Assembly (NCBI GenBank): GCA_965229885.1 | Contig: CBDDJX010000003.1 | Coordinates: forward strand, 744,001-808,000 | From: DATLLJ01 sp965229885 | Lineage (GTDB): Bacteria; Acidobacteriota; Vicinamibacteria; Vicinamibacterales; CAVVIG01 | Direction of reading: 5' to 3' | Length of the DNA stretch: 64,000 nt | Shown: positions 24,960 to 34,340 of the stretch, one piece after another | Numbering within the stretch: the first letter of the stretch is position 1 | Layout of the letters: each line of letters starts with the position of its first letter | Translations under genes and position numbers: made by a program | Notes under the pieces: generated by a model | Databases searched by the model: none | Seen by the model: the letters and a program-made list of their open reading frames with translations, nothing else | Told to the model about the DNA's origin: nothing

Positions 24960-25314
24960 CTCAGCGTCGCTCAGACGCGCATGCCATGCATCAGGCGATA
25001 GTGGATCGACTTCCTCGTCGTCCATGTTTCGCGGCGGCCCATTCACGTTCGCCCAGAATCGAGAGACCCGTGCTATCGACGATGAGATCGGGCCCTTGGC
25101 GGGAGACGGGCCAACTCGATCGCAAGGTGCTGGCTCCGCCGAGAAAGCGTGGTGTGGTCGGGCGCTTCGAGGTGGACGTCCATCAAGGACAGGACCGAGC
25201 GCAAGAAGAGAGCCACAAGGTCACGTCGCCTCGCTGGACGAGTGCTCGCTCGTACTCCCGCCAATTTCCGACGCGATATTTCGTCTTGTACTTCGGGTGA
25301 ACCCTCGACTTCAT
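24960..25314 (-). pseudogene. IS5-like transposase with internal deletion
   Basis: From ATG 25314 the minus strand reads MKSRVHPKYKTKYRVGNWRE YERALVQRGDVTL across frames. A jump leads to LFLRSVLSLMDVHLEAPDHT, TLSRRSQHL and PDLIVDSTGLSILGEREWAA, the first DDE Asp region of IS5-family transposases. A stop at 24991 and several frame changes end it. Only a scrambled N-terminal half remains. Confidence 0.5.
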
Positions 25315-25459
25315 GGCGAGATCGTGCACCGACGGCCGTCAACAACACCAGCGGATCGACGACTGCCTACCGGAGCGAGGCGGAAGAGCCGTGCACCAAC
25401 GCCCCGCACCGGCATCGTGCGATACTCCTCGTCGACGGCTTGGCCGAGCGCCCAGCGGT

Positions 25460-25639
25460 CAGCAGCGTGGGAGGCTTGGCCTGTTGGCACTCCTCGTCTG
25501 GGCTGTGGCTCGGGCAGCCGCACCGCCATCGGCGTCGCGCGGAGAGGACTCACCGGAAACGACTCTCAAGCGCCGTTACGCCCGCGGCGAGGTGAACCGG
25601 GAGGAATACGAGCGCAGACTGACCGACCTTCGTAAGTAG
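25460..25639 (+). pseudogene. C-terminal SHOCT-domain fragment
   Basis: The frame ending at 25639 reads a hydrophobic helix (GLLALLVWAVARAAAPP) and then TTLKRRYARGEVNREEYERR LTDLRK, a textbook SHOCT (short C-terminal) domain. The sequence upstream is antisense transposase relic, so the native N-terminus is probably lost. It ends 22 bases before pfkA. Confidence 0.5.
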
Positions 25640-25661
25640 GCGGTGAAGGCGAAAGCAGAGT

Positions 25662-26639
25662 GTGTCTACGAAACGCATAGCAGTCTTGACGAGCGGCGGC
25701 GATGCCCCGGGAATGAATGCGGCCATCCGAGCGGTCGTCCGAACGGGTCTGGATAAGGGATGGGATGTCTACGGCGTCCGGCGTGGATACGCCGGTCTGG
25801 TGGCGGGCTCGATCGTGCCCCTCACCGCTCGCGACGTCGGCGGCATCATTCAGCAGGGTGGCACGATGCTGGGCAGTGCCCGCTGCCGGGAGTTTGCGAT
25901 CGAAGCGACGCGCCGGACGGCCATCGAATTGCTTCGGCAGAACCACATCGATGCACTCGTCGTGATCGGTGGCAACGGATCGCAGGCGGGAGCCCATGCG
26001 CTGGCGCAAATGGGCCTCCCAGTGGTGGGTGTGGCCTCGACGATCGACAACGACCTGTACGGCTCCGACATCACAATTGGAGTCGACACGGCACTCAACA
26101 TCGCGCTCGAGGCGATCGACCGGCTGAAGACGACGGCGTCATCGCATCAGAGGGCCTTCGTCGTCGAGGTCATGGGTCGCGACTGCGGATACCTTGCGCT
26201 GATGGCTGGTCTGACCGGGGGAGCCGAGGTGGTCGTCATTCCGGAAGCGGAGATGGAGTCGGACCAGATCGCCGAGGAATTCCGCAAGGCGCACGAGCGA
26301 GGGAAGGCGCACGCGATCGCTGTGGTGGCCGAAGGCGCGCGCAGCAACGCGGCAGCGATGGCGCAGTACTTCGCCGAACACCAGAATCGTCTCGGCTTCG
26401 AGCTCCGCGTCACGACATTGGGTCACGTACAACGCGGAGGGGCGCCGGGCGCGTTCGACCGTTTGCTCGGGACTCGGCTTGGAGCAGCGGCCGTGGACAG
26501 CGTGGCCCGCGGCGAGTATGGCGTCCTGGCAGGACTCGTCAAGGGCGAGGTTGGTGTCACACCGCTCGCCGAGATCGTGGCGACGCCGAAGCGGCTCGAT
26601 CTCGAGTTACTCAGGCTGGCTGGGATTCTCGCGATGTGA
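25662..26639 (+). CDS. pfkA: ATP-dependent 6-phosphofructokinase
   Basis: This enzyme phosphorylates fructose 6-phosphate in glycolysis (cytosol). Visible motifs are LTSGGDAPGMNAAIRAVV, RRGYAGLV, IGGNGSQAGAHALA, ASTIDNDLYGSDITIGVDTA (catalytic TIDND), VEVMGRDCGYLAL and LGHVQRGGAP. Length 325 fits bacterial PfkA. The glycine after the GGN motif (GGNGS, not GGDD) favours ATP over pyrophosphate as donor. The usual Asp of GGDGS is Asn here, a variant I believe occurs in relatives. The start is GTG 25662. It stands alone amid decayed sequence but appears intact. Confidence 0.9.
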   Translation: MSTKRIAVLTSGGDAPGMNAAIRAVVRTGLDKGWDVYGVRRGYAGLVAGSIVPLTARDVGGIIQQGGTMLGSARCREFAIEATRRTAIELLRQNHIDALVVIGGNGSQAGAHALAQMGLPVVGVASTIDNDLYGSDITIGVDTALNIALEAIDRLKTTASSHQRAFVVEVMGRDCGYLALMAGLTGGAEVVVIPEAEMESDQIAEEFRKAHERGKAHAIAVVAEGARSNAAAMAQYFAEHQNRLGFELRVTTLGHVQRGGAPGAFDRLLGTRLGAAAVDSVARGEYGVLAGLVKGEVGVTPLAEIVATPKRLDLELLRLAGILAM

Positions 26640-26703
26640 CCCAGGCGTCCGAGTTCATACGCGTAACACGGTGGCCACTGGGCTGCCGATGTGGAAAGGC
26701 CAT

Positions 26704-26878
26704 ATGGAAGGTTTGCTCTCGCTGTTGCTGTTTGCCGCGTTCTTCTACGTCATGATGCGCTTCGGATGCGGCGCCCATATGGTGCACGGTCACGGGAGTG
26801 GTCACGGTGAACACGCCGGCGACAGTGGCCATGGCGGGCGCGAGCACGCGACGGCGAGGGATCCCGTGTGCGGTGTTG
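26704..26878 (+). pseudogene. N-terminal part of a YHS-domain membrane protein
   Basis: The frame reads MEGLLSLLLFAAFFYVMMRF GCGAHM, a His/Gly-rich linker (VHGHGSGHGEHAGDSGHGG) and ARDPVCG, the first residues of a metal-binding YHS domain (DPVCGM). The remainder is replaced by antisense transposase sequence. The intact protein would bind a metal near the membrane. Confidence 0.55.
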
Positions 26879-27205
26879 TAGTAGGCCTGAAAGTCGGCGA
26901 GCTTCCGCTCAAGATCACGGACATTCCAGAACAGCACATGGTCCAGAAACTCTCGCCGCGTCGTCCCAATCAGGCGTTCCACGAAAGGGTGCGATAGGGG
27001 CACATGGGGCACCGTCTTGATTTCGTCGATCTCCAGAATCCGAAGATTCGCCGTCCAACGGTCCGCCTCGAACAGTGGATCATGATCGGTACTGAGATGT
27101 CGCGGCGCGCGCCGCCCATGAATTGGCGGCGTTGAACATGCGGCAGAGGCTGGGGCCATCGACGGTCCCGCGATGCACGCCGAGACCGACAACGGATGGC
27201 GGATT
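26879..27205 (-). pseudogene. C-terminal part of an integrase-core transposase
   Basis: The minus strand reads VGLGVHRGTVDGPSLCRMFN, a frame change, then HLSTDHDPLFEADRWTANLR, ILEIDEIKTVPHVPLSHPFV, ERLIGTTRREFLDHVLFW and DLERKLADFQAYYNTA. This contains the second Asp and the Glu of a DDE core. It may belong to the same transposase family as the fragment at 20255-20395. It is incomplete at both ends. Confidence 0.6.
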
Positions 27206-27256
27206 GATGCGGTGGGTCCTGTTCCCTACCTCCTGAGGCTGGCGACGTAAACCGAC

Positions 27257-28738
27257 TCAATTCGCCGTCGATTTCGCCGACTGCGCGACTTTAACGAACT
27301 CGCGGTAAGGGGTGATCACGCCGTGCAGCGGAACGATCCGGTCGATACGCAGCTTGCGCTTTGTGATGTTTTCCAGAAGACTCGGCGCGTGCGGAAACAC
27401 CGTCCTACCGGGGTTAAAGACGTCGGCCTCGACGAGAATCCGCTCTTTCGGGAAGTAGGCCATTAACAGCGTATCGGCATGCGAGTTGCCCGCAATGTTG
27501 TACAGGTTGACCGTTCTCGTCGCGTCCTTGAGCTCCATTTCTTCATCTACCGTCTCAATCTTCAGCGGCTTGGGGTTTTTCGCCAGCGCGTCCGGAACGA
27601 TCGTGTGCGCCCGTGCCACCGCGGCCTGATAGTACTCTGCGCTGGCCTTAGACGTGATGACGGTCAGGCCCTCGGAAACCGCCGCGCGGAGGCCGCCCGA
27701 GTGATCAAAGTGGTGATGGGTGCTGATGAGGTGGGTCAATGGCTTGTTCGGCCGCAGCTCCCGGGCTTTGGCGATCACGGCAAGCGTGCGCTGGTCGTTC
27801 TGAGGCGACTCCATTAGCGTCAGGTGGTCGGCGAACTCGATGACCACGCTGTGATGGCTTTGCCCAGCGAGCCACCAGATGCCCGGCGCCACCTCCTGCA
27901 CAGTGACTATCGCCGGGGGTGGCACCGCCGCCGCCGCCGATGCCGCTGTTGCGGGAGCGGCCAGATCGCCGGCGTCGTCGCCGTCGACGGTCTGTTTCGT
28001 CACCTGAAGATCCGCGGTCTGGTACTTATCGGTCTTGGTTGTCATGCGTGCTGGCAGCTTGAGCCCGCTGGCATCCTGATAGGCTGCGAAGCTCGTCTCG
28101 ATCGCGACGTCGCCAAGGTTCGTGTTGTTGGCCATCGAGACGACGCGGGTCGGCAGCTTCGTCATGCCGTCGACAGCCAGCGTGAACATGAACCCGTCGG
28201 CTGTCGTGATATCCACGATGCTCTGGTTGTCCTGACTCCTCGGATTCGACAACTTGGCGGCCGGATCGAGCGCCGCGCGGACGATGGTGATCGGATGGTG
28301 ATAGCTTTCGGCTCGGCGATCTTTCGCAACCGCATCGCTCGCACGGGTGGCCATGCCGTTTGGTGCCACGTTGTAGGCGACGTCGCCGTCAACGCCAAAT
28401 AGTTGCTTCTGCGGCTGCTGGCCCTGCCAGAAGGCGAAGTTGTTCGGCGTGCGCGTCTGCTCGATGCGGACGCGTCCCGACGGGACGTCCATCGCGCGCT
28501 TGTAGCCGGTGACGGCAAAAGTCTGGTCGGTCGCATCGGGCGTGATCTCCTGCCCGAGATTGCCGTTGGTGCCGCCGCCCTCGATGACGAGCGTCTTGAC
28601 CGCCAGAATCTTGTCGCGGCCTCCGAGCGCCGCCGCCGCATCGTTGATGATCTGTTGTTCCGGTGTCGCCTGCGTACAGCCGATCCCCATCATCGAAGTT
28701 GCTGCTGCAAGTAGTACGAGCCGTGCCCTGTGTTTCAT
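27257..28738 (-). CDS. MBL-fold hydrolase lipoprotein with N-terminal beta domain
   Basis: The 493-residue lipoprotein (LVLLAAATSMMGIGCTQ, lipobox MGIGC) has an N-terminal LolA-like domain of about 250 residues and a C-terminal metallo-beta-lactamase-fold domain. The latter has LISTHHHFDHSGGLRAAVSE (zinc loop HHHFDH), IAGNSHADTLLMAYFP and VEADVFNPGR. It is predicted to be attached in the periplasm. The two-domain layout is common in Acidobacteriota; the substrate is unknown. A His in place of the usual third-ligand context (NSHAD) fits the alkylsulfatase/lactonase-like branches. An AAGGAG box precedes ATG 28738. Confidence 0.8.
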   Translation of the reverse strand: MKHRARLVLLAAATSMMGIGCTQATPEQQIINDAAAALGGRDKILAVKTLVIEGGGTNGNLGQEITPDATDQTFAVTGYKRAMDVPSGRVRIEQTRTPNNFAFWQGQQPQKQLFGVDGDVAYNVAPNGMATRASDAVAKDRRAESYHHPITIVRAALDPAAKLSNPRSQDNQSIVDITTADGFMFTLAVDGMTKLPTRVVSMANNTNLGDVAIETSFAAYQDASGLKLPARMTTKTDKYQTADLQVTKQTVDGDDAGDLAAPATAASAAAAVPPPAIVTVQEVAPGIWWLAGQSHHSVVIEFADHLTLMESPQNDQRTLAVIAKARELRPNKPLTHLISTHHHFDHSGGLRAAVSEGLTVITSKASAEYYQAAVARAHTIVPDALAKNPKPLKIETVDEEMELKDATRTVNLYNIAGNSHADTLLMAYFPKERILVEADVFNPGRTVFPHAPSLLENITKRKLRIDRIVPLHGVITPYREFVKVAQSAKSTAN

Positions 28739-29013
28739 ATGTAACTCCTTAGCGTGTGGCAGCAACGGTGGCCTTCGCCCAGAAGTAGTGATTCTACCGC
28801 CATTAATTGACAGCTGCCAACGAAGACTCTTACGCTCATCGGATGCAGCCAATTGCCTGAGCCGTGGTGGCGACGCTCCCGCACGTGCCTGCGTGCGGTC
28901 CGGCAACCGGTGACTCGCTGGCCACGACTCCTGACAACCGCAGTCGGTCGAAGGACCTTGGCACTTTCACGTCGTCTGACTCGTGAATACAGAATGTCCG
29001 AAAGGCATTGGCT

Positions 29014-30984
29014 CTACGGCAGACTGAGTGCGACCCACTCGCCCGGGCGCGTCTTCGAACCGATCGGCATCACGATGTACTGCTTGCCGTTGTTCATGTA
29101 GGTCATTGGCGACCCGTTCGCACCCGCTTCAAATTCCTTCTCCCACAGCACGGCGCCCGACGCCTTGTCGTAAGCCCGCACCTTCTTGCCCGAGTCGGGT
29201 CCGCCCCCGTTGGGTGTATACGCCGAGTTGATCGGATCCCCCTCTGTGACGAACAGCAACGTCTTGGTCAGGAGCGGCATGCCATGGCCTGGCTGGCCCA
29301 GCGGCGGCAGCTTGAGAGGTTTAAGCAGCGGATGATCACGGGGACCGTCGCCGTTGGGCACCATCCAGAGATGATCGCCCGTGTGCATGTTGATTGCCGT
29401 GATTCGTCCGTAGGGCGGCTTCGTCAGCGGCAAGCCGCTGGGCAATGCCTCCACGATCCGCCGTCCTTCCATGCCGCCCAGATAGCTCACGCAACACCGG
29501 GTTTCGCTCAAGGCGCCAGGCTTCACCCGCGGATCCGGCGAGCGGGGGATGAGACCGACCACCCACCCTCCCGTTCGCGACGGCACATACAAGATCTGGG
29601 TCTCCGGATCGAATGCACCGCCGCCCCATTCGACGCCGCCGACATGACCTGGCATCTGCAAGGTTCCCTGGGTGAAGTTGGGAGCGTCGTTCTTGATCGT
29701 CGGCGGAGTGAAGAGCGGACCGAGCACGTAGCGGTTCGTAATGTCGATGGCGTCTGCACGGAGGGCGGGCGTGAAGTCGATCAAATCGTCCGTTGATATT
29801 CCCTGCAGGTCGAACGGCGCCGGCTTGGTTGGAATCGGCTGAGTGGGAGAGGTCCACTCGCCGGGGACGTTCGACTTGGGAACCGGCCGCTCCTCGATCG
29901 GCCAGACCGGTTCGCCGGTCACTCGGTCGAACACGTAGGCCATCGACTGTTTGGTGAGCTGCACGACCGCTTTGATCGGCTTGCCGTCAACGGTGATGTC
30001 CATCAGCATCGGCGCCGTAGGGTTGTCGAAGTCCCAAATGTCGTGGTGCACGAGCTGGTAGTGCCAGACGCGCTCTCCCGTATCGGCCCTCACGCACACG
30101 ATGCTGCTCCCGAACAGGTTGTTGCCGGGTCGCTCTCCGCCCCACATTTCATTCGTTGCCTGGGACAAAGGCAGGTAGACGAGGCCCAGCTCTTCGTCTC
30201 CGCTCATCATATTCCAGACGGCCGCGTCGCCGGCCTCGACGCCGTTTATGGAGCCGTTGAGCCACGTATCGGCGCCGAACTCGCCGGGCCGTGGGATCAC
30301 GTTGAAGGTCCACCGGAGCTTGCCCGTGCGCACGTCATACGCGCGTATGTCGCTCGGTCTCGGCTGGCTGGTGGAGCCGACGATGACGACGTCACGGATG
30401 ACGAGCGGAGGCGAAAGCCAGCTGTAAGGGGCCGGGTCAGGCGAGTCTACGTAGATGCGGAGGTCCACCTTCCCGTTGTCGCCGAAGCTCCTGATCAACT
30501 TGCCGGTCTTAGGATCGGTCGCCAGCAGGTACGGCGGGCGGACGGACAGCAGGCGGCCGTCACCGCCTCCGTGGTGGCCAATGCCTCGGCTTGCGTTTCC
30601 GGCGATCGCTCCGGGCTCGGGCAGTTCCTGGACCCAGATCGTCTTGCCGGTTGCCGGGTCGAACGCCTCGACGAGGCCGACACCGTTTGAGGCGTACAGC
30701 ACGCCGTTGACCATGAGCGGCGTCGAGAAGAGCTTGTTGTTGTGCTTCAGGTTCGGGAACTGGGCCTTCAGTTCATCGGCGACCGCCGGTCGCCGCCAGG
30801 CGATGCGTAGACTCTTGACGTTATCCCTGTTGATTTGATCGAGCGCGGAGTACCTCGTGAAGCCCAGGTCGCCGCCGTGGTTGGGCCAGTCGCCGCCTGT
30901 GGTCCCCTGCTGTCCCCCGAGGGACGCTCCCGCGACAGCCAGCGCCGCGCAGAGCAACCCGCCGAACGCTGTTCGTTCTGTCAT
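29014..30984 (-). CDS. membrane-independent PQQ-dependent dehydrogenase (quinoprotein glucose/alcohol dehydrogenase type)
   Basis: The 656-residue exported quinoprotein has a signal peptide ending GASLGGQQG, then DWPNHGGDLGFTRYSALDQI and an eight-bladed propeller with repeated W-motif blades. Examples are LYASNGVGLVEAFDPATGKT, IRAYDVRTGKLRWTFNVIPR, VWHYQLVHHDIWDFD, YVFDRVTGEPVWPIEERPVP and KVRAYDKASGAVLWEKEFEA. PQQ-binding enzymes of this class oxidise sugars or alcohols in the periplasm and pass electrons to quinone or cytochrome c. There is no C-terminal cytochrome domain. ATG 30984 has a CGGAGG box. Substrate not predictable. Confidence 0.85.
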   Translation of the reverse strand: MTERTAFGGLLCAALAVAGASLGGQQGTTGGDWPNHGGDLGFTRYSALDQINRDNVKSLRIAWRRPAVADELKAQFPNLKHNNKLFSTPLMVNGVLYASNGVGLVEAFDPATGKTIWVQELPEPGAIAGNASRGIGHHGGGDGRLLSVRPPYLLATDPKTGKLIRSFGDNGKVDLRIYVDSPDPAPYSWLSPPLVIRDVVIVGSTSQPRPSDIRAYDVRTGKLRWTFNVIPRPGEFGADTWLNGSINGVEAGDAAVWNMMSGDEELGLVYLPLSQATNEMWGGERPGNNLFGSSIVCVRADTGERVWHYQLVHHDIWDFDNPTAPMLMDITVDGKPIKAVVQLTKQSMAYVFDRVTGEPVWPIEERPVPKSNVPGEWTSPTQPIPTKPAPFDLQGISTDDLIDFTPALRADAIDITNRYVLGPLFTPPTIKNDAPNFTQGTLQMPGHVGGVEWGGGAFDPETQILYVPSRTGGWVVGLIPRSPDPRVKPGALSETRCCVSYLGGMEGRRIVEALPSGLPLTKPPYGRITAINMHTGDHLWMVPNGDGPRDHPLLKPLKLPPLGQPGHGMPLLTKTLLFVTEGDPINSAYTPNGGGPDSGKKVRAYDKASGAVLWEKEFEAGANGSPMTYMNNGKQYIVMPIGSKTRPGEWVALSLP

Positions 30985-31205
30985 GTGGTTCCTCCGAGTG
31001 GCCCACAGGATACACGAAAGCCTCCCCGGAGCCATCACGAACTGATCGGGTCGCCGAAGAAAATGGGGCGGCATTCAGCGGGGGAATTGGCGGAGACGAC
31101 CCTCTGCGCAGAACAACCCATTGGTCAGTCGCAGGCCCGGGTTCAGGGGGGACATAACGAAAAAAGTACTACGGTGGCCGTACTATGTACAACCAGAAAA
31201 CGCTC

Positions 31206-32128
31206 TAGGCAGATTTCAGAATCACCCTGTACTGAATAGGCGCCTCATGGTACTCCTGCTCCAGACAGAAGGGAGCAGCCGATGCGCGTCTATTCGCTGG
31301 ATCTGCGGGAACGTGTGCTCCGCGATAGCGATGCCGGGATACTGGCCAACGCGGTCGCGGAGCGGTATCACGTGAGCGGCTCGTGGGTGCGGTGGCTGAA
31401 GCCGCGGCGGCGCGAGACCGGCGAGGTCGGGCCGCGGCCGCGGCGGTACGGGCCGCGACGCAAACTCGCCCCGCACGTGCACACGCTCGCAACGCTGATT
31501 CAGGAGCAGCCCGATCGCGCCCTCGCCGAGCTCCAGGAGGCGCTGGGCCTGCCGGTGAGTCTGCTGACCATCTGTCGTGCCGTGCAGCAGTTGGGGTTGC
31601 GCGTCAAAAACAACCGTACGCCCCAGCGAGCACGACCGGCCTGACATCGCCACGGCCCGGATTGCGTGGCAGCGTGAGGCGCCGAGGTGGGACCCGGCGA
31701 CCCTGGTCTTTCCCGACGAAACGGGTGTCACCACCAATCTGCTACGGCGCTATGGGCGCGCCGCGCGGGGCGTGCGCGTCTACGACGACGCGCCGTTCGG
31801 GCGCTGGCAGACCAGCACGCGCCTCGCCGCCCTGCGCGTCGCCGGGCTCACCGCCCCCGGCGTCTTCGACGGCGCGATCGACGGGCCGGGCTTCCTCGCC
31901 TACGTTGAACAGATCCTCGTCCCCACGCTGCGCCCCGGCGACAGGGTCATTGCCGACAATGTCAGCGCCCACAACGTTGCGGGCGTGCGACGGGCGATCG
32001 AGCAGGCAGGCGCCACGCTTCTGGCCGTTACGCGGCGCGTGTCTCCAGCGGTTCAGTCCCGACGAATGCCGGAACTACTTCCGCCATGCCGGGTACTCGG
32101 GCGCTGGGCGACCATGGAAACTGCTCTA
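31206..32128 (+). mobile_element. IS630-family element, defective
   Basis: The ends CTAGGCAGATTTCA (about 31206) and, inverted, CTAGAGCAGTTTCCA (to about 32128) resemble each other and are bounded by TA, the IS630 target. The transposase between them is frameshifted and has a deletion. Confidence 0.6.
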
Positions 32129-32129
32129 G
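31282..32129 (+). pseudogene. IS630-family transposase with frameshifts and deletion
   Basis: Frame 1 holds the helix-turn-helix (YSLDLRERVLRDSD, NAVAERYHVSGSWVRWLK). After a run of five A at about 31605 the second frame continues SEHDRPDIATARIAWQRE and PATLVFPDETGVTTNLLRRY (first Asp). GDRVIADNVSAHNVAGVRRA supplies the second Asp. A third frame gives the C-terminus LQRFSPDECRNYFRHAGY. The segment that should contain PYSPxxNPIE, with the catalytic Glu, is absent at about 32030. The product cannot be active. Confidence 0.75.
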
Positions 32130-32134
32130 CGCGA

Positions 32135-32671
32135 TCAGGCCAGCAGCAGCGCAAGCCCGATCACCACGAGCCCGCACACAATCAGCCAGGACACGAGTGC
32201 GCCGGCGGCGCCTGCGGTGAGATCATCACGGCGCGATGTCGTTGCCAGGGGCTCGTCGACTCGCGCGAGCGCCCGGCTTACGCGCGCTTGTGCCGCGAAC
32301 GACAGCGACAACGCGACGAGCAGTAGGAGCCACCCGGCGCCGAGCATGACGCGTGCGCCCGTCGGGCCGCCGGCAAGGCGCGCCGAAGGGAAGAGCGTCC
32401 CGATCCAGCTGACGACGGCGATGCCTGCCATCAGACGCAACCGTGCGATCTCGCGGTCGCCCGCCTGACGCAGAAGCTCGAGCTTCTGCAGGCGCTCGGC
32501 GCGAAGCCGCTCGCGCTCGGCCTGCTCTCGTTCGAACTCGAGGCGCCCGGCGTCGCGATCGAAAGCGTCCTTCGGCGCGGGCCCGTCCGCCCGGCGGCGG
32601 GGCTTTCTGCCGAGCGCGAGATTCGTAACATCAAACAGCGTAAGGATTACGTCCAGCCACGGCAGTCTCAT
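32135..32671 (-). CDS. membrane protein with coiled-coil region, unknown function
   Basis: This protein of about 178 residues starts at ATG 32671. It has an N-terminal stretch, a charged helical segment (LEFEREQAERERLRAERLQK LELLRQAGDREIARLR) likely to be a coiled coil, and three transmembrane helices (AGIAVVSWIGTLF, LLLLVALSLSFAA, LVSWLIVCGLVVIGLALLLA). I do not recognise a family. It ends the minus-strand group zinc-ribbon, oxidoreductase, M61 and may be transcribed with it; the gap to the M61 stop is about 75 bases. Confidence 0.55.
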   Translation of the reverse strand: MRLPWLDVILTLFDVTNLALGRKPRRRADGPAPKDAFDRDAGRLEFEREQAERERLRAERLQKLELLRQAGDREIARLRLMAGIAVVSWIGTLFPSARLAGGPTGARVMLGAGWLLLLVALSLSFAAQARVSRALARVDEPLATTSRRDDLTAGAAGALVSWLIVCGLVVIGLALLLA

Positions 32672-32747
32672 GTCATCACTCTCCACCACAGAGGACGCGG
32701 AGGTTCAAACTGTTTCTTCCTCCGTTCCTCCCTGTCCTCCGTGGCAA

Positions 32748-34340
32748 CTATTTGGCACCAAGCCAGTCATCCCGAAATGCCCGCTGCGCCGACGTCAGCG
32801 CGCCGCCCGCCGATTCGATTGGCACGACTTCGACGCGCCCGCGGGCCGCGGGCCGAACGAGAAAACCAGCCGGCGCGAGTAAGCGTCCATAGTCGGCGAG
32901 CTCGCGGCCCTGAATGTAGCGGGCGAAGAAGTCGCGGGCAAACGCGGTGTCGCCGCTGACAGCCGCCAGTGTCGCTTCTGCCTCCGCGATGGTGTACGGA
33001 CGGTCGACGTACCCTTCGCGCACGCCGCCGGGCTTGCCGTGGCGGCGCCACATCTCGCGCATGAAATCGTCCAGGCTCAGTCCTCCGTTGGATCGCTCGC
33101 GCAGCGAGAGGTCGAGCGACAGTGCAATCGCGGCGCCGAGCTGGTAATACGACGTCACCTCAATCGACGCGCCCCGCGGGTCGGCTTCGGTGCGGTCCGT
33201 GAACACCGCCAGGCGGCTGACCTCTTCCGCCGACCGTGCCAGGCGGCCGGATTCGACTCCCGCACCATTGAGGACCGTCGATAACGTCCGCGCGGTCGAA
33301 CCGATCCCCAGCAGTCCGGCGCGCGCCGACGCGAGCGGCCCGTAGTACTGGGTGAAGCCTTCGGCTAACCACAGCTCGCCCGACGCATTCGTCTGGTCCA
33401 GGTCGAACGGCTCGAGGCTCCGTGGACGAATCCGCTCGACGTTCCAGGAATGGAAAAACTCGTGAGCCACCGTGTCCAGTAGATCGACGCGCGCGTTCGC
33501 GATGGAGCCAGGCGAGGTCATCACGGTGCTGTTGCGGTGCTCCATGCCGTCGGTGCTCGCACCAGGCAGGTAGTCGGCCAGAAACGTGTAGAAGCCCGGC
33601 TCGTAGGGAGGGAATTCCCCGAAGACAGCCGCTTCCTGCTGAACGATCTTCGCCACATCCTTGATGAAGGCTTGCAGCTCCATCCTGGTGCCCGTCTGGT
33701 GGGCAGCAAAACGAAACGTCCGCGGGCCGACCGTAAACGTCTCGATCGTGAGCGGGCCGAATTCGACGGGACTATCCATCAGATACTGCAGGTTCGGCGC
33801 CGTGAATTCGTAGTGGTCCCCGTGGAGCTGCGTCGCGACCTGCCACTGCCTCCCAGCAGGAGGAGCGAACGTCAGCATGGCCGGCCGGTCGTCCAAGCCG
33901 CGGGCCCACACGATCGCCGCTGGCATGTTGATGTGCGCATGGCTTGAATCGATCGCCAGGTACGTGCCGTCGACGCGATCTCCGTATACCTTGTACTTCA
34001 CGGTCACGCTGCCGGTATGGATCGGGACAGTCCATCCGGCGGGATCCGGCCGTTCAAGTGGCAGCTCGCGTCCGTCTGAATTGTACGCGTGCACGTCGTA
34101 CACGTTCTTGGCGAAGTCGTGGATCGCGTAGCGTCCGGGCGATGATCGGCTCATCCTCAGCTGGAGCGGCGCTGCGGCCAGGCCGGCGAAGGTCGCGTCC
34201 ACCTGCATCCACCGCTCTGAGGGTTCAGGAAAGCTGAATCGGTACCGGACGGGCTCGGCCGCGCTGGAGGGCCCGGAGAGAATGTCGGGTGCGGCGGCGG
34301 CCGCCGCGAAGAGCGCGAGCGCGATCAGCCAGCGTCTCAC
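32748..34340 (-). CDS. M61-family (glycyl aminopeptidase-like) metallopeptidase lacking the PDZ domain
   Basis: The 530-residue exported peptidase has a signal peptide to about residue 28 and an N-terminal M61 beta domain. The zinc motif HEFFHSWNVERIRPRSLEPF lies at residues 293-312, with the third ligand Glu 327 in GELWLAEGFTQYYG. Typical M61 enzymes carry a C-terminal PDZ domain. Here LLAPAGFLVRPAARGR runs directly into VEVVPIESAGG and TSAQRAFRDDWLGAK, the usual last strand and tail, so the PDZ core is missing without loss of frame. The GTG start overlaps the stop of the upstream oxidoreductase in GTGA, indicating translational coupling. Confidence 0.8.
   Translation of the reverse strand: MRRWLIALALFAAAAAAPDILSGPSSAAEPVRYRFSFPEPSERWMQVDATFAGLAAAPLQLRMSRSSPGRYAIHDFAKNVYDVHAYNSDGRELPLERPDPAGWTVPIHTGSVTVKYKVYGDRVDGTYLAIDSSHAHINMPAAIVWARGLDDRPAMLTFAPPAGRQWQVATQLHGDHYEFTAPNLQYLMDSPVEFGPLTIETFTVGPRTFRFAAHQTGTRMELQAFIKDVAKIVQQEAAVFGEFPPYEPGFYTFLADYLPGASTDGMEHRNSTVMTSPGSIANARVDLLDTVAHEFFHSWNVERIRPRSLEPFDLDQTNASGELWLAEGFTQYYGPLASARAGLLGIGSTARTLSTVLNGAGVESGRLARSAEEVSRLAVFTDRTEADPRGASIEVTSYYQLGAAIALSLDLSLRERSNGGLSLDDFMREMWRRHGKPGGVREGYVDRPYTIAEAEATLAAVSGDTAFARDFFARYIQGRELADYGRLLAPAGFLVRPAARGRVEVVPIESAGGALTSAQRAFRDDWLGAK

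Noticed and set aside
25967..25990. GGNGS in phosphofructokinase as evidence of loss of function
   Set aside because: The catalytic TIDND, substrate and effector motifs are intact, and GGNGS appears to be a tolerated variant among bacterial relatives.
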